A DNA stretch of 64,000 bases, taken from Mycobacterium mantenii (GTDB taxonomy: Bacteria > Actinomycetota > Actinomycetes > Mycobacteriales > Mycobacteriaceae). Both the position numbers and the translations under genes were made by a program. Below are positions 28,021-40,234 of the stretch, one piece after another (position 1 is the first letter of the stretch; every line of letters begins with the position of its first letter). The stretch is from positions 5,270,001 to 5,334,000 of the forward strand of contig NZ_AP022590.1 of assembly GCF_010731775.1 (NCBI RefSeq). Reading direction: 5' to 3'. The notes beneath the pieces were generated by a model. The model worked only from the letters and a program-made list of their open reading frames with translations. It ran no database searches and had not been told where the DNA came from.

Positions 28021-29331
28021 ATGATGTTCAGCATGTCCGGCGGGCCTCGAAACCAAGCGAAGTCCTCAGCGAGTGCGCAAGGACTCTGCGATTTCATCGA
28101 CGCCTCTCCGTCGCCATTTCATGTGTGCGCCACGGTGGCCGCTCGGCTGATCGCTGCCGGATACACCGAACTGAGCGAAGCTAAACACTGGCCGTCCGAG
28201 CCGGGGCGCTACTTCACGGTGCGGGCGGGCTCGCTGGTGGCCTGGAATTCGGACGGGGCGCACGGCCCGTTCCGGATCATCGGTGCGCACACCGACAGTC
28301 CCAACCTCCGGGTCAAACAGCATCCCGACCGGGTGATCGCCGGCTGGCGGATGGTGGCACTGGAACCCTATGGGGGCGCGTGGCTCAACTCCTGGCTGGA
28401 CCGCGATCTGGGAATCAGCGGGCGCCTGTCGGTGCGGGCGGACGGTCAAGACGGCGGGATCGCGCACCAATTGGTGCGGATCGACGAGCCGATTCTTCGG
28501 GTGCCGCAGCTGGCCATCCATCTGGCCGAGGACCGCAAGTCGCTGACGCTGGATCCGCAGCGGCACGTCAATGCGGTGTGGGGCGTCGGGGAGACCATGC
28601 GGTCATTCGTCGATTTCGTCGCCGAGCGCGCCGGGGTGGCGCCGGGCGACGTGCTGGCCGCCGACCTGATGACCCACGACCTGACCTCCGCCACGATGAT
28701 CGGCGCCGACGGCGCCCTGCTGAGTGCGCCCCGGCTGGACAATCAGGCCAGTTGCTATGCGGGGCTGGAGGCGCTGCTGGCCGTCGAACGAGCACCGTCC
28801 TATCTGCCGGTGCTGGTGCTCTTCGACCACGAGGAGGTCGGTTCGTCGTCGGACCACGGCGCACAGTCCGACTTGCTGGGCACCGTGCTGGAGCGAATCG
28901 TGTTGGCCGCGGGCGGTACCCGCGAGGACTACCTGCGCCGGCTGCCGGCATCGTTGCTGGCCTCGGCGGACATGGCGCACGCCACCCATCCCAATTACCC
29001 GGAGCGGCACGAGCCCAGCCACCCGATCGCGGTCAACGCCGGGCCGGTGCTGAAGGTGCACCCGAACTTGCGCTACGCCACCGACGGCCGCACCGCCGCG
29101 GCGTTCGCGCTGGCCTGCCGGCAGGCCGGGGTGGCATTGCAGCGCTACGAACACCGAGCCGACCTGCCGTGCGGGTCGACGATCGGACCGTTGGCCTCGG
29201 CGCGGACGGGCATCCCGACCGTGGACGTCGGCGCCGCGCAGCTGGCGATGCACTCCGCGCGCGAGTTGATGGGCGCCCACGACGTGGCCGCCTACTCGGC
29301 CGCGATGCAGGCGTTCTTGGCGCCGGCCTGA
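28021..29331 (+). CDS. pepC: M18-family aspartyl aminopeptidase
   Basis: A cytosolic zinc aminopeptidase of about 436 residues (Rv0800). Metal-ligand motifs are present: [34 protein letters not shown] and [10 protein letters not shown], with a late histidine region before STIGP. Starts at 28021, 28024 and 28033 are all possible in frame. The conserved part begins with [15 protein letters not shown], so the choice affects only a short tail. It is divergent from the DyP-encapsulin operon across the 57-bp repeats. Confidence 0.9.
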   Translation: MMFSMSGGPRNQAKSSASAQGLCDFIDASPSPFHVCATVAARLIAAGYTELSEAKHWPSEPGRYFTVRAGSLVAWNSDGAHGPFRIIGAHTDSPNLRVKQHPDRVIAGWRMVALEPYGGAWLNSWLDRDLGISGRLSVRADGQDGGIAHQLVRIDEPILRVPQLAIHLAEDRKSLTLDPQRHVNAVWGVGETMRSFVDFVAERAGVAPGDVLAADLMTHDLTSATMIGADGALLSAPRLDNQASCYAGLEALLAVERAPSYLPVLVLFDHEEVGSSSDHGAQSDLLGTVLERIVLAAGGTREDYLRRLPASLLASADMAHATHPNYPERHEPSHPIAVNAGPVLKVHPNLRYATDGRTAAAFALACRQAGVALQRYEHRADLPCGSTIGPLASARTGIPTVDVGAAQLAMHSARELMGAHDVAAYSAAMQAFLAPA

Positions 29332-29335
29332 CGCC

Positions 29336-29941
29336 TCAGTCGGGCGTGGCCACGCCGCGCAGTAGCGCGTCGAGCAACCCATCGAAAGAGCTTGAGCCGC
29401 CGACGAACTCGCCGGTGCCCCGGTGGGTCAACGCGCGAAAGAGCATGGTGCCGACCAGCGCGTGCGCGACGGCGTCCAGGTCGGCGTCGGCGCTCAGGTC
29501 GCCGTCCTGGACCGCGCGGCGCAGCCGTGTCATCAGTCCGGCCAGCTGCGGCACGCTGAGTTGCTGGTAGAGATCGTCGCCGTCGGCCGGGCGGGCCGCT
29601 GCCGCGGCGATGAGCGCGCGCACCAACGCGGCGTTCGGTGGCTCGGCCAGGAAGGCGGCGTGCTCGCGCAGCCAGGCCTTCAGGTCGGCGCGAAGGTCTC
29701 CGGTCTCGGCGACGGGAAACGAGCCGGATCCGCCGTAGGCCGCCAGGACCGCTTCTGCGACCAACGGCGCTTTCGAGGGCCACCGCCGGTACAGGGTCTT
29801 CTTTCCCACGCCCGCGCGGGCGGCAACGCTTTCCATCGACAGGTCGGCGTAGCCGCCGGTGGTCAGCAGCTCGCGCGTGGCGTCGAGAATCGCGTGATGC
29901 AGCCGGCTGTCCCGGGGTCGGCCGACCCGCTCGTCAGGCAT
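29336..29941 (-). CDS. TetR-family transcriptional regulator
   Basis: A 201-residue TetR protein: helix-turn-helix at about 15-60 (MESVAARAGVGKKTLYRRWPSK) and a TetR_C-type effector domain with the LMTRLRRAVQDGDLSADADLD helix broken by acidic residues. It is divergent from a phosphotransferase gene. A strong 24-bp palindrome of the GAAACG/CGTTTC type sits between them, about 107 bp from its own start and 30 bp before the other. It probably represses both. Ligand unknown. Confidence 0.87.
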   Translation of the reverse strand: MPDERVGRPRDSRLHHAILDATRELLTTGGYADLSMESVAARAGVGKKTLYRRWPSKAPLVAEAVLAAYGGSGSFPVAETGDLRADLKAWLREHAAFLAEPPNAALVRALIAAAAARPADGDDLYQQLSVPQLAGLMTRLRRAVQDGDLSADADLDAVAHALVGTMLFRALTHRGTGEFVGGSSSFDGLLDALLRGVATPD

Positions 29942-30047
29942 GCGCCGAGCCTAGGTGGCCGCGCCGGATGCGCCGGCCAACCGCGGAAACCGATCCGGTA
30001 CTGGCATGCGGGCGGGCGTTCGGGTTACGTTCACCCATGACAGTGTA

Positions 30048-30071
30048 GAGAAACGATACGTGTCGTTTCTC
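30048..30071. promoter_or_regulatory. Strong TetR-type palindrome (GAGAAACGA-N6-TCGTTTCTC)
   Basis: Perfect 9-bp inverted arms separated by six bases (TACGTG). This is the classical form of GAAACG-type TetR operators. It lies 30 bp upstream of the phosphotransferase start and in the TetR upstream region, fitting repression of the phosphotransferase and possibly autoregulation. Confidence 0.7.
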
Positions 30072-30100
30072 GCTCGCGGTGTGACGAAGGGGTCCAAACC

Positions 30101-30504
30101 ATGAATGCCGTCTCGTTGTCGGTGCCCAAGACCTGGGATGACATCACGCCGCACTGGATGTCGGCGGCGCTGGCGGCCGACCACCCCGGCGCCGACGTGG
30201 ACACCGTCAACGTGGAAGCCCGCGACGACGGCACCAACCGGCGCGCCCGCCTGGGTGTGACGTACCGCAGCGGCAGCGGACCGGGGTCGGTGTTCGTCAA
30301 GGGCGCGGAGCCCGCCCACAAAGAGATGATCCGCATGACCAGCGGCATGTTCCACGAACCGCGGCTGTTCACCTGCGGGGTCCAGCTGCCCCTCGAGCAT
30401 CCCCACATCTACACTGCGTTGATCGACGAGGCCGCCTACGACTTCGTGATGGTCATGGAAGACCTCACCGCGCGGGGCGCCGATCCCCGCGATGCACCAG
30501 GCCG

Positions 30505-30508
<4 letters not shown>
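30101..30508 (+). CDS. Phosphotransferase (APH-like), N-lobe fragment
   Basis: 135 residues that look like the N-terminal lobe of an aminoglycoside/choline-kinase-like phosphotransferase. It has a beta-rich segment, a likely ATP-binding lysine in VFVKGAEP and the hinge-like MVMEDLTARGADPRDA. The frame then ends in PGR-stop, while the matching continuation lies in the next frame, so a single-base deletion near 30492-30500 probably splits one gene of about 357 residues. The stop overlaps the next ATG (ATGA), so two separate polypeptides could be made instead. Confidence 0.72.
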
Positions 30509-33551
<3,043 letters not shown>

Positions 33552-33570
33552 GTGCGCGCAGCGAATCCTG

Positions 33571-34200
33571 ATGTCGGCCAGGCATTTCCGTCAGGCCGGC
33601 GCACTGTCCTTGGCCGCCGCGCTGGTCGGCTGGAGCTTCGTCGGTCCGCGATTGCCGGCCGCGTGGCGGGCGGTGCTGCAGGCCGGCGCGGGCGGGCTGC
33701 TGGTGTGGGTGACGCGGGCGCCGCTGGGCCTGGGCCCGCCCCGGCTATCGTCAGGCTTGCGGCTGGGCGCACTGGCGGCGTCCTCGGCGGCGAGTGCGGT
33801 GGCCGCGACGACGCTGCTACCGCCGGTGCGCCAATCGATGGCCGACCGCGAGCTGCCGGCGACGGCGCCGGACTGGCTGCTGTGGCGGATACCCGTGGGC
33901 ACCGTGTGGTCGGAGGAGTCCGCCTTCCGTGGGGCGCTGGCCGCCGCAGGCTCCGCCGCGTTCGGAGCACGCGGTGGACGGTTGTTGCAGGCCAGCGCTT
34001 TTGGCCTCTCGCACGTCGCCGACGCGCGCGCGACGGGTGAGCCGGTGGCCGCCACCGTGCTGGTCACCGGCATCGCGGGCTGGCTCTTCGGTTGGCTGGC
34101 CGACCGCTCCGGCAGCCTGGCCGCGCCCATGCTGGCGCACCTGGCCATCAACGAGGCCGGGGCCATCGCCGTGCTGGCCGCGAAGTCCCCGAATCGCTGA
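33571..34200 (+). CDS. CPBP-family intramembrane metalloprotease
   Basis: A 209-residue membrane protein, the same length as Rv0804. It carries the three CPBP/Abi motifs: EESAFRG (Glu115-Glu116), FGLSHV and HLAINEAG, which place the glutamates and histidines of the intramembrane metal site. About six hydrophobic helices surround them. Relatives process membrane-anchored proteins or give bacteriocin self-immunity; the substrate here is unknown. It is downstream of purL with a 19-bp gap. Confidence 0.85.
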   Translation: MSARHFRQAGALSLAAALVGWSFVGPRLPAAWRAVLQAGAGGLLVWVTRAPLGLGPPRLSSGLRLGALAASSAASAVAATTLLPPVRQSMADRELPATAPDWLLWRIPVGTVWSEESAFRGALAAAGSAAFGARGGRLLQASAFGLSHVADARATGEPVAATVLVTGIAGWLFGWLADRSGSLAAPMLAHLAINEAGAIAVLAAKSPNR

Positions 34201-34207
34201 CCAGCCG

Positions 34208-35422
34208 TCAGGGATTGATGGTGTAGTCGCCCAGTTGGCGGCCCCACACGAAATCGACCGCGAGCGGCGACCCGAGTTCGAAGTGGTTGTAGGGAGCCAT
34301 GCTCGCGCCGGTGTCCATCACCAGGAAGGGGGCGGGCCACAGTTCGCGGGTGATCTTCTGCCAACAGCCCGCCCGTCCGCCGGGACCGCCTCTGGCATTT
34401 GTTCGTGGCAGGTTCTCCGGCCAGATGTACGGGTTGGGGGCACCCGCGATGGCGCCCGACGCGTGGGCGCCCAGCGAGTAGCCGTTATCCCCCAACGCGT
34501 TGTGGATTCGTGGTGCGACCTCATCGAAATTATGGATGGTGCAATAGATTTCGGGACTATATTCGTCGAGCAGCTGGCTGCTGGGAACCAGGTCGGTCGC
34601 GCCGCGGACGAAAAAGGGCCCGCTGCGGCCCAAGACGTCGGCGCCGGCGTCGCCCAATCCGGCGGCCGCCAGCAGCGCGGCGTCGAGGTCGCGTTGCCGG
34701 GAATTGAGTGTGCGCGCGGTGGTCACCGCGTGGTCGAGCGCGTCCCACAGGTCCGGTGAGGCTCGCGCGTAGGTATCGCCCAGCGCCGCCAGCCGCTGAA
34801 TGTCGTTGCGCAGGGCGGGCATCCGGGGGTTCAGGTCGTCGAGGACGGCGTTGCCGTTCGTCAGCGAGGCGCCGAACTTCTGGCCCAATCCGGTCAGCGC
34901 CCGCGCGGCCGCGCTGAGCGTGAGGTTCACCTTGACCGGATCGACCTTCTCGGCGATCGACGTGAGCGTCTCGAAGAGGGTGTTGAACTCGGTTGTCACC
35001 GACGTCGCATCGATCACGATCGAGGGGGTGATCGGTTGCGCCGCGGGGTTTTTCGGCGAGCTCAGCGCGACATATTTGTTGCCGAACACGGTGGTCGCCT
35101 TGACGGCCGCCGCGACGTTGGCCGGGATCTGCTTGATGTATTTCGGGGTGATGTCCAGGATGACCTTGGCCGCCGGCCGGCCGTCATGCGTGGTCTCCGA
35201 GACGCTCGACACGCGGCCGATCTGCACCCCGTTATAGGTCACCTTGGAGCCGGGATCCATCACCAGGCCCGCCCGGGCGGCCACCATCGTCAACTTCGTG
35301 GTCGGCGTGAGGTCGCCCCGAAATTGCAGGTACAGGAGCAACCCGATCAGCCCCGTGACCACGATCGTCACCAGGCCGGCGGTCTTGTACGGCGGCCGCG
35401 CCCTCGAGCGACGGGGCTCCAT
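34208..35422 (-). CDS. Orphan Mce-family (MlaD-domain) protein
   Basis: A 404-residue Mce protein like an MceA subunit. It has an N-terminal basic stretch and membrane anchor (LVTIVVTGLIGLLLYLQF, about 17-35), an MlaD domain (about 40-125; RAGLVMDPGSKVTYNGVQIGRV), a helical middle and a C-terminal region with DEYSPEIYCTIHNF. Mce proteins form lipid-carrying tubes with YrbE permeases and usually occur in operons of eight or more genes; none of those partners is nearby. The locus lies where M. tuberculosis has Rv0805 and cpsY, so it replaces or displaced them. Confidence 0.88.
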   Translation of the reverse strand: MEPRRSRARPPYKTAGLVTIVVTGLIGLLLYLQFRGDLTPTTKLTMVAARAGLVMDPGSKVTYNGVQIGRVSSVSETTHDGRPAAKVILDITPKYIKQIPANVAAAVKATTVFGNKYVALSSPKNPAAQPITPSIVIDATSVTTEFNTLFETLTSIAEKVDPVKVNLTLSAAARALTGLGQKFGASLTNGNAVLDDLNPRMPALRNDIQRLAALGDTYARASPDLWDALDHAVTTARTLNSRQRDLDAALLAAAGLGDAGADVLGRSGPFFVRGATDLVPSSQLLDEYSPEIYCTIHNFDEVAPRIHNALGDNGYSLGAHASGAIAGAPNPYIWPENLPRTNARGGPGGRAGCWQKITRELWPAPFLVMDTGASMAPYNHFELGSPLAVDFVWGRQLGDYTINP

Positions 35423-35431
35423 GATTTTGAG

Positions 35432-35441
35432 ACCCTAGGGT
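35432..35441. promoter_or_regulatory. Palindrome ACCCTAGGGT in the mce/SCP divergent start region
   Basis: A perfect 10-bp palindrome fills half of the 19 bp between the two divergent start codons. On the minus strand its TAGGGT half lies nine bases before the mce ATG, close to the spacing of a leaderless -10 box. On the plus strand the palindrome abuts the ATG directly. Confidence 0.35.
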
Positions 35442-35831
35442 ATGGCCCCCCGCGACAAAGCCGATCCGGCCAAGACCCGGCAGGCTGTGCTGGCCGTCGC
35501 GGACTGGCTGCGCGACGAATCCCGTCCGATCCCCGACCGGCAGGAATTGGCGACGGCCGTTCGGCTGACCGCCCGCACCCTGGCCGCGGTGGCGCCCGGG
35601 CGCAGCGTGGAACTGCGGATCCCGCCGTTCGTCGCGGTGCAGTGCATCGCCGGGCCCGCGCACACCCGCGGCACCCCGCCCAACGTGGTGGAAACCGAAC
35701 CGCGGACCTGGCTGCTGCTGGCCACCGGAATCTCGTCGTTCGCCGACGCGAAGCTCACCGGTGCGCTGCGCCTTTCCGGCTCCCGCGCCGGTGAGATTGA
35801 ACACTGCCTGCCCCTGTTCGATGTGGGCTGA
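35442..35831 (+). CDS. Sterol carrier-like protein (Rv0807-like)
   Basis: A 129-residue protein equal in length to Rv0807. It matches the mycobacterial sterol-carrier family of small proteins: RTLAAVAPGRSVELRIPPFVAVQ with conserved GPAHTRGTPPNVVE and the ALRLSGSRAGEIEHCLPLF end. No catalytic motif is visible, and lipid binding is the usual guess. It lies between the orphan mce gene (divergent) and purF. A later start is possible because nothing resembling a ribosome-binding site precedes this ATG. Confidence 0.78.
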   Translation: MAPRDKADPAKTRQAVLAVADWLRDESRPIPDRQELATAVRLTARTLAAVAPGRSVELRIPPFVAVQCIAGPAHTRGTPPNVVETEPRTWLLLATGISSFADAKLTGALRLSGSRAGEIEHCLPLFDVG

Positions 35832-35968
35832 ATGTAACCCTGAACTGCAGGTTTAGCTCTTCGGGGTGGGATTTCGTCGTTCAACACGCCCGACGGATTC
35901 GGCGGCGCGGCTCCAGTGCCCGTAGACTCCGGTACGTCACCAACCGTTCCCCGGGGAGCTGCCTAATC

Positions 35969-37495
35969 GTGACCGTCCAGGAACCCGAAGAGGACTTCAA
36001 CGCACCCCGTGAAGAATGCGGTGTATTCGGGGTTTGGGCCCCGGGCGAGGACGTCGCCAAACTCACCTATTACGGCTTGTACGCGTTGCAGCATCGCGGT
36101 CAGGAAGCCGCCGGCATCGCCGTCGCCGATGGATCCCAGGTTTTGGTCTTCAAGGACCTAGGCCTGGTCAGCCAGGTTTTCGACGAGCAGACGCTGGCGG
36201 CCATGCAGGGCCACGTCGCCATCGGCCACTGCCGCTACTCGACCACGGGCGACACGACGTGGGAAAACGCACAGCCGGTGTTCCGCAACACAGCGGCCGG
36301 CACCGGGGTTGCGCTGGGACACAACGGAAACCTGGTCAACACCGCCGAGCTGGCCGCCCGCGCACGCGACGAGGGGCTGATCGCCCGGCGCGCACCGGCG
36401 CCGGCGACGACGGACTCCGACATCCTGGGTGCGCTGCTGGCCCACGGCGCGGCGGATTCCACCCTGGAGCAGGCGGCGCTGGATCTGCTGCCGACCGTGC
36501 GCGGCGCCTTCTGCCTGACCTTCATGGACGAGAACACCCTGTACGCGTGCCGCGACCCGCATGGGGTGCGGCCACTTTCGCTCGGACGGCTGGACCGCGG
36601 CTGGGTGGTGGCCTCGGAAACGGCGGCGCTCGACATCGTGGGCGCCTCCTTCGTGCGCGACATCGAGCCGGGCGAACTGCTGGCGATCGACGCCGACGGC
36701 GTGCGCTCGACGCGTTTCGCCAACCCCACCCCGAAGGGCTGCGTCTTCGAGTACGTGTACCTGGCCCGACCCGACAGCACGATCGCCGGCCGGTCCGTCC
36801 ACGCGACGCGGGTCGAGATCGGTCGACGGCTGGCCCGCGAACGCCCCGTCGAGGCCGACCTGGTGATCGGCGTGCCCGAGTCGGGCACCCCGGCCGCGGT
36901 CGGATATGCGCAGGAGTCGGGCATTCCCTACGGCCAGGGGTTGATGAAGAACGCCTACGTCGGGCGCACCTTCATCCAGCCGTCGCAGACCATCCGCCAG
37001 CTCGGTATCCGGCTGAAGCTCAACCCGCTGCGCGAGGTGATCCGGGGTAAGCGACTCATCGTCGTCGACGACTCGATCGTGCGCGGCAACACCCAGCGCG
37101 CCCTGCTGCGGATGCTGCGCGAGGCCGGTGCCGTCGAAGTGCACGTGCGGATCGCCTCACCCCCGGTCAAATGGCCCTGCTTCTACGGCATCGACTTCCC
37201 GTCACCCGCGGAATTGATCGCCAACGCGGTCGAAGACAAGAAAGAGATGCTCGAGGCGGTGCGGCATGCCATCGGCGCCGACTCGCTGGGTTACATCTCG
37301 CTGCGCGGCCTGGTCGCGGCCTCCGAGCAGCCGGCGTCGCGGCTGTGCACCGCCTGCTTCGACGGCCAGTATCCGATCGAACTGCCCGGGGAAACCGCGT
37401 TGGGCAAGAACGTCATCGAGCACATGCTCGCCAACGCCGCCCGCGGCGCCGGGCTCGACGATCTTGCGGCCGACGAAGTGCCGGTTGTGCACTGA
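35969..37495 (+). CDS. purF: Amidophosphoribosyltransferase
   Basis: A 508-residue enzyme for the committed step of purine synthesis (PRPP + glutamine to phosphoribosylamine). The N-terminal glutamine-hydrolysing domain starts with the mature nucleophile Cys17 in EECGVFG after a short propeptide. The PRPP-binding motif is VVDDSIVRGNT. Cysteines in PCFYGIDFPS and RLCTACFDGQYP indicate the Fe-S cluster-containing B. subtilis type. The GTG start is preceded by GGGGAGCTGCC. The 137-bp gap before it holds a TAGACT element like that of purL, but too far upstream for a leaderless mRNA. Confidence 0.95.
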   Translation: MTVQEPEEDFNAPREECGVFGVWAPGEDVAKLTYYGLYALQHRGQEAAGIAVADGSQVLVFKDLGLVSQVFDEQTLAAMQGHVAIGHCRYSTTGDTTWENAQPVFRNTAAGTGVALGHNGNLVNTAELAARARDEGLIARRAPAPATTDSDILGALLAHGAADSTLEQAALDLLPTVRGAFCLTFMDENTLYACRDPHGVRPLSLGRLDRGWVVASETAALDIVGASFVRDIEPGELLAIDADGVRSTRFANPTPKGCVFEYVYLARPDSTIAGRSVHATRVEIGRRLARERPVEADLVIGVPESGTPAAVGYAQESGIPYGQGLMKNAYVGRTFIQPSQTIRQLGIRLKLNPLREVIRGKRLIVVDDSIVRGNTQRALLRMLREAGAVEVHVRIASPPVKWPCFYGIDFPSPAELIANAVEDKKEMLEAVRHAIGADSLGYISLRGLVAASEQPASRLCTACFDGQYPIELPGETALGKNVIEHMLANAARGAGLDDLAADEVPVVH

Positions 37496-37552
37496 GAGCG
37501 CTCGACTGCAGTTCTTGACCGACGTTTGATACCGGCCGTCAGCGCCGCCCGG

Positions 37553-37558
37553 TAGCCT
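37553..37558 (+). promoter_or_regulatory. Candidate -10 box TAGCCT for leaderless purM
   Basis: TAGCCT lies eight bases before the purM ATG with no Shine-Dalgarno between, consistent with a leaderless transcript. It is 57 bp after purF stops, so purM may have its own promoter in addition to read-through. Confidence 0.4.
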
Positions 37559-37566
37559 TTATCGCG

Positions 37567-38661
37567 ATGACGGATCCCGGAAAGAGCCCCGACCGCCACC
37601 ACGGCAATCAGGGCATCACCTACGCGTCGGCCGGGGTGGACATTGAAGCCGGCGACCGCGCCGTCGAATTGTTCAAGCCGCTGGCCACGAAAGCCACGCG
37701 ACCCGAGGTTCGGGGCGGTTTGGGCGGATTCGCCGGCTTGTTCGCGCTACGGGGCGACTACCGCGAGCCGCTGCTCGCGGCGTCCACCGACGGCGTCGGC
37801 ACCAAGCTGGCGGTCGCCCAGGCGATGGACAAGCACGACACCGTCGGGCTGGACTTGGTCGCGATGGTGGTCGACGACCTCGTGGTGTGCGGCGCCGAGC
37901 CGTTGTTCCTGCAGGATTACATCGCGGTGGGCCGGACGGTGCCGGAACGCCTGAGCGCCATCGTCAGTGGCATCGCCGAGGGATGCGTGCGGGCCGGCTG
38001 CGCGCTGCTGGGCGGAGAGACGGCCGAACACCCCGGTCTGATGGAACCGGACCACTACGACATTTCGGCCACCGGTATCGGTGTCGTCGAGGCCGACGAC
38101 GTGTTGGGGCCCGACCGTGTCAAACCCGGCGACGTCATCATCGCGATGGGCTCGTCCGGTCTGCATTCCAACGGCTATTCGTTGGCGCGCACGGTGCTGC
38201 TCGAGATCGACCGGATGAATCTCGCGGGCTACGTGGAGGAGTTCGGCCGCACCCTGGGCGAAGAGCTGCTCGAACCCACCCGCATCTACGCCAAGGACTG
38301 CCTGGCGCTCGCGGCCGAAACCCACGTCCGCACCTTCTGCCACGTCACCGGCGGCGGACTGGCCGGCAATCTGCAGCGCGTCATCCCGCACGGGCTGGTC
38401 GCCGAGATGGACCGCGGCACTTGGACGCCCGCGCCGGTGTTCGCCATGATCGCCCAACGCGGCCGGGTGACGCGGGAGGAGATGGAGAAGACGTTCAACA
38501 TGGGCGTCGGGATGATCGCCATCGTGGCTCCCGAGGACACCGACCGCGCCTTGGCCATCCTGACCGCACGGCATCTGGACTGCTGGGTACTGGGCACCGT
38601 CGGCAAAGGCGGAAAAGAGGGCCCGCGGGCCAAGATGGCCGGTCAGCACCCGAGGTTTTAG
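37567..38661 (+). CDS. purM: AIR synthetase
   Basis: A 364-residue phosphoribosylformylglycinamidine cyclo-ligase, the step after FGAM synthase. Conserved regions are SAGVDIEAGD, STDGVGTKL (ATP/substrate loop), MVVDDLVVCGAEPLFLQDY and the CHVTGGGLAGNLQRVIP block. It follows purF by 71 bp. The downstream DUF3073 gene is convergent. Confidence 0.95.
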   Translation: MTDPGKSPDRHHGNQGITYASAGVDIEAGDRAVELFKPLATKATRPEVRGGLGGFAGLFALRGDYREPLLAASTDGVGTKLAVAQAMDKHDTVGLDLVAMVVDDLVVCGAEPLFLQDYIAVGRTVPERLSAIVSGIAEGCVRAGCALLGGETAEHPGLMEPDHYDISATGIGVVEADDVLGPDRVKPGDVIIAMGSSGLHSNGYSLARTVLLEIDRMNLAGYVEEFGRTLGEELLEPTRIYAKDCLALAAETHVRTFCHVTGGGLAGNLQRVIPHGLVAEMDRGTWTPAPVFAMIAQRGRVTREEMEKTFNMGVGMIAIVAPEDTDRALAILTARHLDCWVLGTVGKGGKEGPRAKMAGQHPRF

Positions 38662-38727
38662 GAAGCTCGCACTTCGGCCGAACTAACGCGGCGCCCGTGC
38701 ACTACGCATCGGCGCCGGGGCGTTGGT

Positions 38728-38913
38728 CTAGCGACGCCAGTTGTCCTGGTTATCCCAGGCTTCGTCGGATCCGTCGCTGTCCAGGTCCGCGGATTCATCC
38801 GAATCCGACCCTGACAGCTCGCGCTGAAGCCGCTGGAAGTCGGTCTGCGGAGAACTGTATTTGAGTTCTCGAGCAACCTTGGTCTGCTTTGCCTTAGCCC
38901 GGCCGCGGCCCAT
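38728..38913 (-). CDS. DUF3073 small acidic-tailed protein
   Basis: A 61-residue protein matching Rv0810c/DUF3073. It has a basic N-terminus (MGRGRAKAKQTKVARELKY), a middle PQTDFQRLQREL and a strongly acidic C-terminal tail rich in Asp, Ser and Glu. The charge split suggests interaction with nucleic acid or a ribosomal partner, but function is unknown. Convergent with purM. Confidence 0.87.
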   Translation of the reverse strand: MGRGRAKAKQTKVARELKYSSPQTDFQRLQRELSGSDSDESADLDSDGSDEAWDNQDNWRR

Positions 38914-39059
38914 GGGGGAACCCCCTCGCGCAATAACGGAGCGGCCTAACGAGTAGGCGGCTCCGATCTCCTGGTGTCATTTTGTCCTGCTGACAGTTTA
39001 CCGTGCCTCGCTACTGAGCGGTGGAGCCCCCTGCTAGCTGTGGCGGACGTTACCGTTCA

Positions 39060-40154
39060 TTATCCCGCACCGCCCCGCAACCGTTCAACAGCTAACCGTC
39101 CGGCGCCGATCTGTTCGGTGGCGGGCAGCGAATCGGCATCGATCGCCGCAGCCACCGAGGCCTCCGGGCCGGTCGCCAATTCCGTCTCGGCGGGCAGCCC
39201 ACGCTTGACGAGCGCCAGCGCTATCGGCCCGAGATCCACGTGGTCGACCACCGTGCCGAGGCGGCCGACCGTGCGGCCGCCGGCCAGCACCGGCTCACCG
39301 GTCGACGGCCGGTCCACCGACCCGTCGAGATGCAGCAGCACCAGCATCCGGGGCGGTCGGCCCAAGTTGTGCACCCGTGCGACGGTCTCCTGCCCCCGGT
39401 AGCAGCCCTTGTCCAGATGGACGGCCCCGGTGCCGGGGCCACCGATCCAGCCCACTTCGTGCGGGATCGTGCGCTCATCGGTGTCGACGCCGAGGCGGGG
39501 TCGCAGGGCCGCGACGCGGTGGGCTTCGTAAGCCCACACCCCGCTGGGCCGCACACCGGCCTGCGTCAGGCGAGTCCGCCACTCGACGGCCGCGGCGCGC
39601 GGGACCAGCAGGTCCAGTTCGATCTGGCCGGCCGGGGCGCCCGGCATCCGCCGCACGAAGCCATCACCGGCGGGAACCGCGGTCAGCTCGGCGGGCAGCG
39701 CATCCACCCCGAGCGCGTGCAGAACCGCCTGGTCGGCCAGCTTCGGGCCGAGCAACGACAGCACGGCCAGGTCCGCGCCGGCCGGGGTGACCTCGGACCA
39801 GAACACCATCTTGCGCAGGTAGTCCAGGAGCGGCTGGGCCCGCCACGGTTCGGTGTCGAGGTAGGTGGTGTCGGCCAGCTCGGTCTGGATCCAGTGATCC
39901 TCGACGCGGCCCTGGCCGTCGAGGCTGAGGTTCTGCGTGCTGGCGCCGTCGGGAAGGTCACTGACGAATTGCGTCGAAATGCTGTGCAGCCAGGTCTGCC
40001 GGTCTTTCCCCGTCAAGGTGAGGACACCGCGGTGCGAGCGGTCGACCAATACCGCCTCGTTCTCCGCGGCACGCTGCTCGCCCAGCGGATCGCCGTGATG
40101 CCAGACGGCACCGGCGTCGGGACCGGTTTCGGGGGCGGGGACGGGTTGGCTCAC
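39060..40154 (-). CDS. YgfZ/GcvT-like folate-binding protein
   Basis: A 364-residue protein (Rv0811c) related to aminomethyltransferase, with the YgfZ signature KGCYRGQET (here in LDKGCYRGQETVARVHN). YgfZ-type proteins bind tetrahydrofolate and help iron-sulfur cluster assembly or repair. The start codon is GTG at 40154. It is divergent from pabC, itself a folate synthesis gene, with 80 bp between them, so folate-linked genes share a promoter region. Confidence 0.88.
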   Translation of the reverse strand: MSQPVPAPETGPDAGAVWHHGDPLGEQRAAENEAVLVDRSHRGVLTLTGKDRQTWLHSISTQFVSDLPDGASTQNLSLDGQGRVEDHWIQTELADTTYLDTEPWRAQPLLDYLRKMVFWSEVTPAGADLAVLSLLGPKLADQAVLHALGVDALPAELTAVPAGDGFVRRMPGAPAGQIELDLLVPRAAAVEWRTRLTQAGVRPSGVWAYEAHRVAALRPRLGVDTDERTIPHEVGWIGGPGTGAVHLDKGCYRGQETVARVHNLGRPPRMLVLLHLDGSVDRPSTGEPVLAGGRTVGRLGTVVDHVDLGPIALALVKRGLPAETELATGPEASVAAAIDADSLPATEQIGAGRLAVERLRGGAG

Positions 40155-40234
40155 GAGTCAACTCTACGGACCGCGCCAGTCGCTCCGCCCGCTCGCGGTC
40201 GTGAGATCGACCTCATTGGATAGGCTTCTCGACC

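Noticed and set aside
26856..28097. A longer DyP peroxidase starting upstream of the repeats
   Set aside because: The extension would encode repeat units unlike any DyP N-terminus, and the GTG at 27866 matches the family start.
38890..38913. Hairpin GGGGG-AA-CCCCC at the DUF3073 start
   Set aside because: The loop of two bases is too small to form a stable hairpin. The G-run more likely reflects the ribosome-binding region.
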